Under the pieces are notes generated by a model. That model made no database searches, was not told the origin of the DNA, and worked only from the letters and a program-made list of their open reading frames with translations. A program made the position numbers and the translations under genes. A stretch of DNA of 37,245 nt from an uncultured Bacillota bacterium (GTDB lineage Bacteria > Bacillota > Clostridia > Peptostreptococcales > Anaerovoracaceae), in contig CAUDEQ010000014.1 in the NCBI GenBank assembly GCA_958448635.1, positions 1-37,245 of the forward strand, given 5' to 3'. Position 1 is the stretch's first letter. Each line of letters starts with the position of its first letter. Positions 14,867 to 23,340 of this stretch are shown one piece after another.

Positions 14867-15739
14867 ATGTCAAAGATCAGAACAAGACTGGCGAGAATGA
14901 TCATATTGGGATTCAAACAGTTTCAGGATCCGTATTATCAGGGGTTTGCAGCACAGATATCATTTTATCTGATGCTGTCAATCGTACCATTGCTTCTGCT
15001 GATAACACAGATTCTGGGATTTTTTGGCATTTCTCTGGAAAGCGTGTTGGCTCTCATAGAGGACTACACCGGTAAGGAAATGACAGGGATGATAAGGAGC
15101 CTGTTCGAGTTTTCATCTGTCGGAATAGGTAATATTTTCTTCCTGATAGTTGCCATGTGGGCGGCATCGAGAGCTTCATTTTCGATAATGAGGATAACGA
15201 ATTACACGCTGACAGACGGCAGAAATACGGGGAAGGGATACTTCAGTGAACGTTTCAGAGCCGTAAAGACCATGGGCATCACCATAATAACCATCGTGAT
15301 ATCCCTGGTGATACTGGCATACGGTAAGCTGATACTGACGGCAATAGTCGCAGCTCTGGGTCTGGACACGGCCGTTATCGTGGAGAGTACATGGATGTGG
15401 CTCAGGTGGCTTCTGGGCTTCGCCATATATTTCTTTATGATAAGCTACAATTACTATATACTTCCGACGAAAAAGGTCGAATACAGGAAGGTACTGCCGG
15501 GAAGCATATTCGCTTCTGTAGGTCTGTTGCTGGTGACATGGCTGTATTCCAGATATACCAATTCGCTGGCGGATTACGACCTGCTTTACGGGGCGTTGTC
15601 ATCGGTTGTCGGTATAATGTTCTGGTTCTACTTCCTGGCATGGGTTTTGTGTCTGGGCGTGCTTTGCAACAAGGTATGGGAGGACACCAGCGGGCCCGTA
15701 AGCAAGAGGACGCCTCCGGAACAGTATACCAAGGGCTGA
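14867..15739 (+). CDS. YihY/BrkB-family inner-membrane protein
   Basis: A 290-residue membrane protein with about six hydrophobic segments. The start region with FAAQISFYLMLSIVPLLLLI and the segment MWAASRASFSIMRITN are typical of the YihY (virulence factor BrkB) family. Function is not established; members were once mis-annotated as RNase BN. The ATG at 14867 lies 30 nt after rdgB, and feoAB starts 55 nt downstream, so a three-gene operon is likely. Confidence 0.88.
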   Translation: MSKIRTRLARMIILGFKQFQDPYYQGFAAQISFYLMLSIVPLLLLITQILGFFGISLESVLALIEDYTGKEMTGMIRSLFEFSSVGIGNIFFLIVAMWAASRASFSIMRITNYTLTDGRNTGKGYFSERFRAVKTMGITIITIVISLVILAYGKLILTAIVAALGLDTAVIVESTWMWLRWLLGFAIYFFMISYNYYILPTKKVEYRKVLPGSIFASVGLLLVTWLYSRYTNSLADYDLLYGALSSVVGIMFWFYFLAWVLCLGVLCNKVWEDTSGPVSKRTPPEQYTKG

Positions 15740-15794
15740 CGCAGGTAAGCTGCCCGTAAGGAAAAAAGTAAACAACGGAAAGGTTTTTAATTGG

Positions 15795-18155
15795 ATGTCA
15801 CATAAATCAACTACACTGAGAGAACTTGAAATAGGAAAAACAGCCACGGTGGTATCGGTGGGCGGAGAAGGCGCCCTCAGACAGCATTTTCTCGATATGG
15901 GGCTGATACCTGAAGCCGATGTCACCATGGTGAAATACGCTCCCATGGGAGATCCTGTGGAGGTGAAGATACACGGATATGCGCTGACACTCAGGCTTGC
16001 GGATGCAGAGCAGATAGCCATAGATAATGTGCGTGATGCAGATGAAGCCAGAAGCATGTCAAGAGAAGGAAAGCCTGCGGAGCATCCCGGGCTGGGCGAA
16101 GGCGGAAGATATCACGTAAAGGCTGACGAGAAGCCCTTGCCTGAGGGAGAGACCTTGAGCTTTGCGCTGGCGGGAAACCAGAACTGCGGCAAGACTACTC
16201 TCTTCAACCAGCTGACAGGTGCGAATCAGCATGTGGGCAATTTTCCGGGAGTCACGGTGGATAGAAAGGACGGAGTCATCAGGGGCCATAGCGATACTCT
16301 CGTCACGGATCTGCCGGGGATATACTCCATGTCGCCATACAGCAGTGAGGAAGTGGTAACGAGGCAGTTCGTGCTGGAAAGCGGGGTTAAGGGAATAATA
16401 AACATAGTGGATGCCACCAACATAGAGAGAAATCTGTATCTGACCATGCAGCTGATGGAGCTTGATATACCCATGGTACTGGCGCTGAACATGATGGATG
16501 AGGTGAGGCTAAATGGAGGGGCCATACACGTCAACGAGATGGAGCAGATGCTGGGAATACCGGTGGTGCCGGTTTCAGCGGCGAAAAACGAAGGCATACA
16601 GGAGCTGGTGGAGCATGCTCTGCATGTGGCAAAATTTCAGGAACGCCCCGGCAGAGTGGATTTCTGCAGCGCCGATGAAAAGGAGGGTGCAGTTCACAGA
16701 TGTCTGCACGGTATCATGCATCTCATAGAGGACCATGCGGAAAAAGCGGGGATTCCGGTGAGATTCGCCGCATCAAAGCTGGCGGAGGGTGATATGCTGA
16801 TGCTGGAGAAGCTGGAGCTCAGCGACAATGAGAAGGAAATGCTGGAGCATATCATAATTCAGATGGAGGAGGAACGCGGACTTGACAGGGCTGCGGCCAT
16901 AGCCGACATGCGCTTCAGATTCATAAGAAAGATATGTGACGAGACGGTGGTAAAGGCGGCAATCAGCAGGGAACGGGAAAGAAGCCTCAGGATAGATAAG
17001 ATCCTGACTGGAAAGTATACTGCGATCCCGGCCTTCATAGGAATAATAGCGCTGGTGTTCTGGCTGACCTTCAACGTAATAGGAGCCATACTGTCGGAAT
17101 GGCTTGATATGGGAATAACGTATCTGTCGGATGCGGTGAGCGGACTTCTTGAGCAGTGCAACGTAAATCCTGTACTTCATTCGCTGGTGATCGATGGAAT
17201 TTTCAACGGTGTGGGAAGCGTGCTGAGCTTCCTGCCGATAATAGTGACGCTGTTTTTCTTCCTGTCGCTTCTGGAGGACAGCGGATATATGGCAAGGGTT
17301 GCCTTTGTGATGGATAAACTGCTGAGAAGGATTGGTCTTTCAGGTAGGAGCATAGTGCCGATGCTGATAGGCTTCGGCTGTACCGTGCCGGGAGTGATGG
17401 CCAGCAGGACACTGCCGTCGGAACGTGACAGGAAGATGACCATACTGCTGACACCGTTTATGAGCTGTTCTGCAAAGCTGCCGATATACGCATTTTTCAC
17501 AGCAGCATTTTTTCCGGAGCACGGTGCGCTGGTGATGATAGGTCTGTATGTGTTCGGAATGGTGATGGGAATCCTGACGGCGCTGGTGATGAGAAGGACG
17601 ATGTTCAGAGGAGAGCCTGTTCCGTTTGTGATGGAGCTGCCCAATTACAGACTGCCGGGAGTTAAAAACGTATGGAGGCTGCTGTGGGAAAAGGCCAAGG
17701 ACTTCATACAGAGAGCATTTACGGTTATCTTCATCGCCACCATAGTGATATGGTTCCTGCAGACCTTCGATATACATATGAACGTTGTTGATGATTCAAA
17801 ACTGAGCCTTCTGGCTGCAATATCGGGAGTCATAGCTCCTGTATTTATTCCTTTGGGCTTCGGAGACTGGAGGATCTCCACTGCTCTCATAACGGGATTT
17901 ACTGCCAAGGAGAGCGTGGTGTCCACCCTTTCGGTGTTGTTCGGATCAGCAGCGGAGCTGCATACGATATTGACTCCTGTCAGCGCCATGGCGCTGTTGG
18001 TGTTCTGTCTGCTGTACACGCCTTGCGTGGCGGCAATAGCCTCCGTAAGAAGAGAGCTGGGCGGCAAATGGGCCGTGGGAGTAGTCATCGGGCAGTGTTC
18101 GGTGGCATGGCTGGCTGCACTGGCGGTTACGTTGGTGGGAAATATGATATTTTAG
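15795..18155 (+). CDS. feoB: Ferrous iron transporter FeoB with N-terminal FeoA domain
   Basis: A 786-residue fusion. Residues about 7-78 form an SH3-like FeoA domain (LRELEIGKTATV ... HFLDMGLIPEADV). A linker leads to the FeoB G domain: G1 GNQNCGKTT (127-135), G3 DLPG (172-175), G4 NMMD (232-235). A helical region follows, then the transporter with about eight or more membrane segments and the gate motifs (FGCTVPGVMASRT, CSAKLPIYAFF). It imports Fe2+ across the cytoplasmic membrane with GTP-dependent regulation. Separate feoA and feoB genes are the common layout; fusions occur in Clostridia and Bacteroidetes. No Fur box was recognised upstream. Confidence 0.95.
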   Translation: MSHKSTTLRELEIGKTATVVSVGGEGALRQHFLDMGLIPEADVTMVKYAPMGDPVEVKIHGYALTLRLADAEQIAIDNVRDADEARSMSREGKPAEHPGLGEGGRYHVKADEKPLPEGETLSFALAGNQNCGKTTLFNQLTGANQHVGNFPGVTVDRKDGVIRGHSDTLVTDLPGIYSMSPYSSEEVVTRQFVLESGVKGIINIVDATNIERNLYLTMQLMELDIPMVLALNMMDEVRLNGGAIHVNEMEQMLGIPVVPVSAAKNEGIQELVEHALHVAKFQERPGRVDFCSADEKEGAVHRCLHGIMHLIEDHAEKAGIPVRFAASKLAEGDMLMLEKLELSDNEKEMLEHIIIQMEEERGLDRAAAIADMRFRFIRKICDETVVKAAISRERERSLRIDKILTGKYTAIPAFIGIIALVFWLTFNVIGAILSEWLDMGITYLSDAVSGLLEQCNVNPVLHSLVIDGIFNGVGSVLSFLPIIVTLFFFLSLLEDSGYMARVAFVMDKLLRRIGLSGRSIVPMLIGFGCTVPGVMASRTLPSERDRKMTILLTPFMSCSAKLPIYAFFTAAFFPEHGALVMIGLYVFGMVMGILTALVMRRTMFRGEPVPFVMELPNYRLPGVKNVWRLLWEKAKDFIQRAFTVIFIATIVIWFLQTFDIHMNVVDDSKLSLLAAISGVIAPVFIPLGFGDWRISTALITGFTAKESVVSTLSVLFGSAAELHTILTPVSAMALLVFCLLYTPCVAAIASVRRELGGKWAVGVVIGQCSVAWLAALAVTLVGNMIF

Positions 18156-18186
18156 GCGTAAAAGACGGCAAGGCTTTAACTGAAAA

Positions 18187-18228
18187 CAGGGGTGTCGACC
18201 CGGCGGGAAACCGCGGTTGACACCCCTG
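18187..18228. terminator. Hairpin between convergent feoB and serA (bidirectional terminator)
   Basis: A 14-nt arm starting CAGGGGTGTC (18187-18200) pairs with one ending GACACCCCTG (18215-18228), with one G-T pair. On the minus strand it is followed by CTGTTTTC, on the plus strand by little T. It is most likely the serA terminator and also the end of feoB transcripts. Confidence 0.65.
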
Positions 18229-18260
18229 AATATGTTAGTATGATTATTTACAGGTATGCG

Positions 18261-19391
18261 TTATTTGAGGACTCTTACCCTGATGATTCCTTCGCCTGAT
18301 ACGGCGCTCTCATCTATGTCGCCGGTGGTTTCAGCCAACGTATAAGCGTAGTCACCTCTTGTCTTGCTCACCACATCGCCGTCCACAAGGCCTGCCACCT
18401 TTTCCAGAACGTTTGCGTCTGCCCTGGATATGATGGAGAGTCTGGTACCCTTCCTAGGTCCCAGAGTGCATGCCGGCATGTTTACAGAATTGGTGATGTT
18501 GCCGTTTTCAAGATAATCCATTATCTCGTTGGCTGCCATTACTGCGCAGTTGTCTTCCGCCTCGGCAGATGAAGCGCCGAGATGAGGCAGGGCAAGAACG
18601 CCGGGCTTGCCGATGACCGTATCGTTAGGGAAGTCGGTCACATACTTTCTGAGCTTGCCGGCTTCAAGAGCGGCCAAAAGGTCTGCGTCGTTTACCAGCT
18701 TGTCTCTGGCAAAATTCAGGAAGACCACGCCGTCCTTCATCTGTGCAAAGGCTTCTGCATTTATCATTCCCTTGGTGGAATCAGTTGCGGGAACGTGGAT
18801 AGATATGTAGTCGCACCTAGGATAGAGGTCCTTCAGCGCATCAACTATCTCGATGGTGTTTGACAGGGAGTGGGCAGCTTTCACCGAAAGGAAAGGATCG
18901 TATCCGATGACATCCATTCCCAAACCCTCGGCTGCGTTGGCAACAAGTACGCCTATGGCGCCGAGACCGATAACGCCTAAGGTTTTTCCCTGGATCTCAG
19001 TTCCGGCAAACTGTCCCTTGCCTTTTTCAACAGCCTTGCCTACGCCTTCTGTTCCGACAAGTGTGGTTGCCCATGAATATCCTTCCGGAATATTTCTGGC
19101 AGCCAGCAGCATACCTGCAAGGCATAGTTCCTTGACGGCGTTGGCATTGGCGCCAGGTGAGTTGAAAACAACGATACCTTTCTGGGCGCATTTGTCCAGA
19201 GGGATGTTATTTACTCCCGCACCGGCTCTTCCTACCGCCAGAAGGTTTTCGGAAAGCTCCATTTCGTGCATGTCATAGCTTCTGAGAATTATACCGTTGG
19301 CGTCCTGAACATCTTCTACTACAGTGTAGTCGTCTGTAAGACGAGCCAGGCCAACAGGTGATATTTTGTTTAGTGTACCGATCTTATACAT
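18261..19391 (-). CDS. serA: D-3-phosphoglycerate dehydrogenase SerA
   Basis: The first step of serine synthesis: 3-phosphoglycerate to 3-phosphohydroxypyruvate with NAD+. The 376-residue protein has GRAGAGVNNIP (54-64), the Rossmann motif GLGAIG (142-147), the substrate-binding Arg in NFARD (Arg229) and the catalytic His in PHLGASS (His270). The position of the usual catalytic Glu reads DFPND (253-257), so that Glu is not where the classic family has it. A short ACT-like domain (about 318-376, ending GEGIIRVRVLK) probably senses serine. It is divergent from serC with overlapping promoters, which supports the assignment. Confidence 0.93.
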   Translation of the reverse strand: MYKIGTLNKISPVGLARLTDDYTVVEDVQDANGIILRSYDMHEMELSENLLAVGRAGAGVNNIPLDKCAQKGIVVFNSPGANANAVKELCLAGMLLAARNIPEGYSWATTLVGTEGVGKAVEKGKGQFAGTEIQGKTLGVIGLGAIGVLVANAAEGLGMDVIGYDPFLSVKAAHSLSNTIEIVDALKDLYPRCDYISIHVPATDSTKGMINAEAFAQMKDGVVFLNFARDKLVNDADLLAALEAGKLRKYVTDFPNDTVIGKPGVLALPHLGASSAEAEDNCAVMAANEIMDYLENGNITNSVNMPACTLGPRKGTRLSIISRADANVLEKVAGLVDGDVVSKTRGDYAYTLAETTGDIDESAVSGEGIIRVRVLK

Positions 19392-19427
19392 AATGTACTC
19401 CCCTCTTAATATTTCGAATTATCTAAT

Positions 19428-19466
19428 AGTATACCACTTTACGGTATCGGGGTAAAGTGGTATAAT
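19428..19466. promoter_or_regulatory. Interleaved divergent promoters of serA and serC within a 13-bp inverted repeat
   Basis: Arms TATACCACTTTAC (19430-19442) and GTAAAGTGGTATA (19452-19464) are perfect complements around 9 nt. Rightward promoter: TTTACG (19438-19443), 17 nt, TATAAT (19461-19466). Leftward promoter: TTTACC (19456-19451), 17 nt, TATACT (19433-19428). The two promoters overlap almost completely, so polymerase binding should be mutually exclusive, and the inverted repeat could also be a repressor operator. Confidence 0.75.
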
Positions 19467-19473
19467 AAATGTT

Positions 19474-19626
19474 AATGATTTATGCGGCGAATAGCTCACC
19501 CATTTGTATGAGAATACGGAAGAGATAAAGATCTTTCTGCAGGCGGAACGCCGGCAGAAGGAGGAAGAGCAGAGCTGTACGCTGTAGGTTTCTTAAATAC
19601 TCATATATTAAGTGGAGGTGACAAAA
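19474..19626 (+). other. Structured 5' leader of serC
   Basis: About 150 nt from the predicted start site to the TTG start. A strong hairpin CTGC-A-GGCG-GAA-CGCC-G-GCAG lies at 19537-19557, and an AT-rich CTTAA ... TTAAG pair sits just before the ribosome binding site. No T-box (AGGGTGG-N-ACCGCG) sequence is present. Confidence 0.4.
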
Positions 19627-20715
19627 TTGAGTAACGAAAGAGCATATAATTTTTCGGCAGGACCATCTATGCTGCCACTGGACGTTATTGAAGATGCTGC
19701 GGCAAATCTGGCAAACTATAAGGGCTGCGGCGAATCAGTAATGGAAATGAGTCACAGATCCGCTGAATTCAAAGCTATTTTGGAAGATGCTGAGAAAAAC
19801 CTCAGAGATATCATGAATATTCCGGACAACTACAAGGTAATGTTCATACAGGGCGGAGGCACACTGCAGTTTGCCATGGTTCCGCTGAACTTGTTGAGAA
19901 AATCAGGTAAGGCTGATTATATAGTATCCGGCACATGGGCTAAGAAAGCTGCGAAGGAAGCGCAGAAATTCGGCGACATCAAGATCGTGGCTTCATCGGA
20001 GGAGGATACTTTTACATATATCCCTGAAGTGAAGAAAGAGGACTTCAGACCTGACGCTGATTACGTACACATCACATTCAACAACACCATATACGGAACT
20101 CACTATCCGTACATCCCTGACACAGGAGATATTCCTCTGGTTGCTGATATGTCCTCGTGCATACTTTCGGAGGAAATAGATGTGACAAAATTCGGCCTGA
20201 TATATGCGGGAGTGCAGAAGAACATAGCTCCGTCCGGGGTTGCCATAGCCATCATGAGAGAAGATCTCATCGGCTTTGCAAAGGAGACGGTGCCTACATA
20301 TCTGGATTATAAGATTCATGCTGACAACGGTTCTACATACAATACTCCGAACTGCTTCGGCATCTATATCGCAGGAGAGGTTTTCAAGCATATAAAGAAA
20401 ATAGGCGGGATACCTGCAATGCATGAGCTCAATGTGGAAAAGGCAAAGAAGCTCTATGACTTCATCGACAGCAGCGAGCTTTACAAGTGTCCTGTAAGGG
20501 AAAAGGACAGATCTCTGATGAATGTGGTATTCGTTACGGGAAATCCTGATCTCGATAAGAAATTCGTGGCAGAGGCTAAGGCCAACAATATGCATAACCT
20601 CAACGGACACAGATCCATAGGAGGAATGAGAGCCAGCATATACAACGCAATGCCTATGGAAGGCGTGGATGCTCTCATAGAATTTATGAAGAAATTCCAG
20701 GAGGAAAACAAATAA
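19627..20715 (+). CDS. serC: Phosphoserine aminotransferase SerC
   Basis: Converts 3-phosphohydroxypyruvate and glutamate to phosphoserine with PLP. From the TTG at 19627 (GGAGGTG 6 nt upstream) the protein is 362 residues, the family length, and begins MSNERAYNFSAGPSMLP. A GTG at 19612 lies inside the ribosome binding site region and is unlikely. Motifs: MEMSHRSAEF, IQGGGTLQFA, VADMSSCILS and the PLP lysine Lys198 in AGVQKNIAPSG. The stop overlaps the next gene's ATG by one base (TAATG). The neighbour serA supplies its substrate. Confidence 0.96.
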   Translation: MSNERAYNFSAGPSMLPLDVIEDAAANLANYKGCGESVMEMSHRSAEFKAILEDAEKNLRDIMNIPDNYKVMFIQGGGTLQFAMVPLNLLRKSGKADYIVSGTWAKKAAKEAQKFGDIKIVASSEEDTFTYIPEVKKEDFRPDADYVHITFNNTIYGTHYPYIPDTGDIPLVADMSSCILSEEIDVTKFGLIYAGVQKNIAPSGVAIAIMREDLIGFAKETVPTYLDYKIHADNGSTYNTPNCFGIYIAGEVFKHIKKIGGIPAMHELNVEKAKKLYDFIDSSELYKCPVREKDRSLMNVVFVTGNPDLDKKFVAEAKANNMHNLNGHRSIGGMRASIYNAMPMEGVDALIEFMKKFQEENK

Positions 20716-21926
20716 TGAAGTATCTTATCTTGGTTCCCGACGGCGCAGGTGACAGAAACGTCGAAGCTCTGGGGAACAAGACGCCTCTCGAAGTGGCGGA
20801 TATAAAGAACATAAACGAGCTTGCACATAAGGGAAAGGTAGGTATGGTGAAAACCATACCTGCAGGTGTCGCTCCGGGAAGCGATGCAGCAAATCTTTCT
20901 GTAATGGGATACGATCCGTCGGTATATTTGACGGGAAGATCGCCTCTCGAAGCCGCAAGCATAGGGATAGATATGTCCGATACCGACGTGGCCTTCAGGA
21001 CGAACATAATAACGTTGGAGGGCGACGGAGAATACGAGGACCTGATAATCAAGGATCACAGCTCCGGCGATATCACCACGGAGGAAGCAGATCAGCTGAT
21101 AAAGGCTGTCAACGAAGTCTTCGGAAATGACAGCATCAGGTTCTATACAGGCGTAAGCTACAGGCACTGTATGATAGTTCACAACGGGTCAACTGAATAT
21201 GATCTCACACCGCCGCATGATGTTCTTGAACAGAGGGCAGGAGACCATCTTCCTAAGGGGGAGGGCTCAGAGTTCATTACAGAGATGATGAAAAAGAGCT
21301 ATGAGATACTGAAGGACCATCCTGTCAACAGAGAGAGGATAAAGAAAGGGCTGAATCCGGCAAATACTCTTTGGATATGGGGTCAGGGAAGAAAGCCAAG
21401 CCTGTCCTCCTTCTATGACAAGTACGGTATCACAGGAACAGCGATTTCAGCTGTCGATCTGATCAAGGGTATAGCCATATGTGCAGGCCTGGACTCCGTA
21501 GATGTGGAAGGCGCCACGGGAACGCTGCACACCAATTTTGACGGCAAGGCTCAGGCGGCTATAAAGGAATTCAGAAACGGCAAGGATTTCGTATACCTGC
21601 ATCTTGAAGGTCCGGACGAATGTTCTCATCAGGGAGACAGAGACGGAAAGATAGAGTGTATGGAAAAGATAGACCAAAGAGTTCTCAAACCTATAGTAGA
21701 GGCTCTCGAAGCGGACGGAGAAGACTACAAGGTGCTGGTCGTTCCGGATCACAGAACCCCTCTGGCCATAAGGACACATTCGGCAGAGCCGGTTCCTTTC
21801 ATCATATATGACAGCACCAATGAACAGGATTACGATGAAGAAAAAGCTTTCTGTGAAAAATCGGGAGAAAAGGGGATGTATTTCGACAGTGGTTTTGAAT
21901 TGGCAGACTATTTCTTTAAAGAATAA
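20715..21926 (+). CDS. apgM: Cofactor-independent phosphoglycerate mutase, archaeal type (ApgM)
   Basis: A 403-residue member of the alkaline-phosphatase superfamily. Metal-binding motifs: VPDGAGD (8-14), DECSHQGD in the C-terminal half and VVPDHRTP near the end; the segment GTLHTNFDGKAQAAI is typical of the ApgM group. ApgM interconverts 2- and 3-phosphoglycerate. Sitting directly behind serC it could feed 3-phosphoglycerate to SerA. Some members of this group have been proposed to act as alternative homoserine kinases, which is the main alternative. Translation is coupled to serC by a one-base overlap. Confidence 0.85.
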   Translation: MKYLILVPDGAGDRNVEALGNKTPLEVADIKNINELAHKGKVGMVKTIPAGVAPGSDAANLSVMGYDPSVYLTGRSPLEAASIGIDMSDTDVAFRTNIITLEGDGEYEDLIIKDHSSGDITTEEADQLIKAVNEVFGNDSIRFYTGVSYRHCMIVHNGSTEYDLTPPHDVLEQRAGDHLPKGEGSEFITEMMKKSYEILKDHPVNRERIKKGLNPANTLWIWGQGRKPSLSSFYDKYGITGTAISAVDLIKGIAICAGLDSVDVEGATGTLHTNFDGKAQAAIKEFRNGKDFVYLHLEGPDECSHQGDRDGKIECMEKIDQRVLKPIVEALEADGEDYKVLVVPDHRTPLAIRTHSAEPVPFIIYDSTNEQDYDEEKAFCEKSGEKGMYFDSGFELADYFFKE

Positions 21927-23340
21927 GAAGACGAAAAAAATAATAGCATTGTTCATGGCAGCGGCGTTGTTCCTCACGGGGGTAGCGCCGTCTTTTGCTG
22001 ATGATTCCAAAGGACAGCAGATGTCTCCTTCTGTACGGATAAGTTCAAAGGACGCTCCGTCTGTGGAGGGAACCTCTGCCATCCTGATGGATGCAGGCAG
22101 CGGTGAGATCCTGTACGAGAAAAATGCAAGAGAAAAGCGCGATCCTGCAAGCGTCACAAAGATTGTGACGTGTCTTGTGGTTCTTGAGACCATGGATATG
22201 GATGAAGAGGTGACTGCCGCCGTCACTTTTGATCCATCGACGGGAGGCGTTGGAATAAAAATAAAAAAAGGTGAAGTGTTCACGGTTGAGCAGCTTCTTT
22301 ATGCCCTCATGCTTTCATCCGCAAATGATGCGGCAGAGGTTCTTGCAATCGCATCTGGAGGATCTATTGAAAATTTCTGTGAGCTGATGAATGAGAGAGC
22401 CAAAAGATGCGGAGCAATCGATACCGGCTTTTCAAATCCCAGCGGCCTCAACGGAGAGGGATATGGCAGCAACGTTACCACAGCATACGATCTTGCGCTG
22501 ATATCCATTGAAGCCATGAAGAACAAGGAGTTCAGAAAAATCGTATCCACGGTGGAATACAGCATTCCTGCCACAAATATGTCGGGCGCCAGAGAGTTTA
22601 TAAATGTGAACAGGTGCATATCCGATGGTGAAACCACTCTGGAAAATGCAGAGAAGCCTACCGATGGCAAATCCTTCAGATATGAGGGATGTCTGGGAAT
22701 AAAGACGGGTTATACAAGAGCGGCAGGCAACTGCTTCTCAGGATGGGCTGTGAAGGAAGATACCGAGCTGTCTGCAGTTATAATGAACTCCAGCAGTTAT
22801 ACCAGCAGGTTTGAGGATGTGATTTCCCTTTGGGATTACGGCTTCAAAAATTACTATACATACAATGTTGTATCTGCAGGCGAAATGGTAGGAGAAGTGG
22901 AGATCAAGCGTGGAGAAAAGGGCAGTGTGTCCGTATCCGTAAATGATGATCTTGATATAACTCTCAATAGGGAATACAAGAGCAAAGGTATAACCACTGA
23001 AATCATCCCGGCCGAGGAGAAGATAAAGGCCCCTGTAAAAAAAGGCGATGAGGTGGGCTCCATAATGGTATACAAGGATGAAAAGCCTGTGGCGGAGGCT
23101 CCCGTATATGCGGTCAGCGACGTTGGAAAGGGCGGTATACTGTCGTACATAGGGATGCCTGATGATAAGGTTCCGATGTTTATCATAGGTTTTGTCATTG
23201 CTGTTATCATTCTGCTGATACTTGTCAGGATGTACAGGGTAAACAAGTACAGGAAGAGAATGCGTAAGCGTGCACAGATTAACAGGAACGCCAGAAGACG
23301 AGAATGGGAGAAGGAGAGAAATCCATTTGACCGATATTAA
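21889..23340 (+). CDS. D-alanyl-D-alanine carboxypeptidase (peptidase S11)
   Basis: A peptidoglycan DD-carboxypeptidase (DacF/PBP5-like) that trims the terminal D-Ala of stem peptides outside the membrane. Using the GTG at 21889 it has 483 residues. A signal peptide has a basic stretch KNKKTKK, then a hydrophobic core ending VAPSFA. Catalytic motifs: SVTK (Ser88-Lys91), SAN (144-146) and KTG in GIKTGYTRAAG. A PBP5-like C-terminal domain follows, then a C-terminal membrane segment (about 430-455) and a very basic tail. The start is uncertain: an ATG at 21835 with a modest AGGA would lengthen the N-region. The gene overlaps apgM by 38 nt and uvrC by 14 nt. Confidence 0.88.
   Translation: MVLNWQTISLKNKKTKKIIALFMAAALFLTGVAPSFADDSKGQQMSPSVRISSKDAPSVEGTSAILMDAGSGEILYEKNAREKRDPASVTKIVTCLVVLETMDMDEEVTAAVTFDPSTGGVGIKIKKGEVFTVEQLLYALMLSSANDAAEVLAIASGGSIENFCELMNERAKRCGAIDTGFSNPSGLNGEGYGSNVTTAYDLALISIEAMKNKEFRKIVSTVEYSIPATNMSGAREFINVNRCISDGETTLENAEKPTDGKSFRYEGCLGIKTGYTRAAGNCFSGWAVKEDTELSAVIMNSSSYTSRFEDVISLWDYGFKNYYTYNVVSAGEMVGEVEIKRGEKGSVSVSVNDDLDITLNREYKSKGITTEIIPAEEKIKAPVKKGDEVGSIMVYKDEKPVAEAPVYAVSDVGKGGILSYIGMPDDKVPMFIIGFVIAVIILLILVRMYRVNKYRKRMRKRAQINRNARRREWEKERNPFDRY

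Noticed and set aside
19474..19626. Possible T-box or serine-responsive riboswitch before serC
   Set aside because: The T-box core AGGGTGG-N-ACCGCG is absent and only one strong local hairpin is present.
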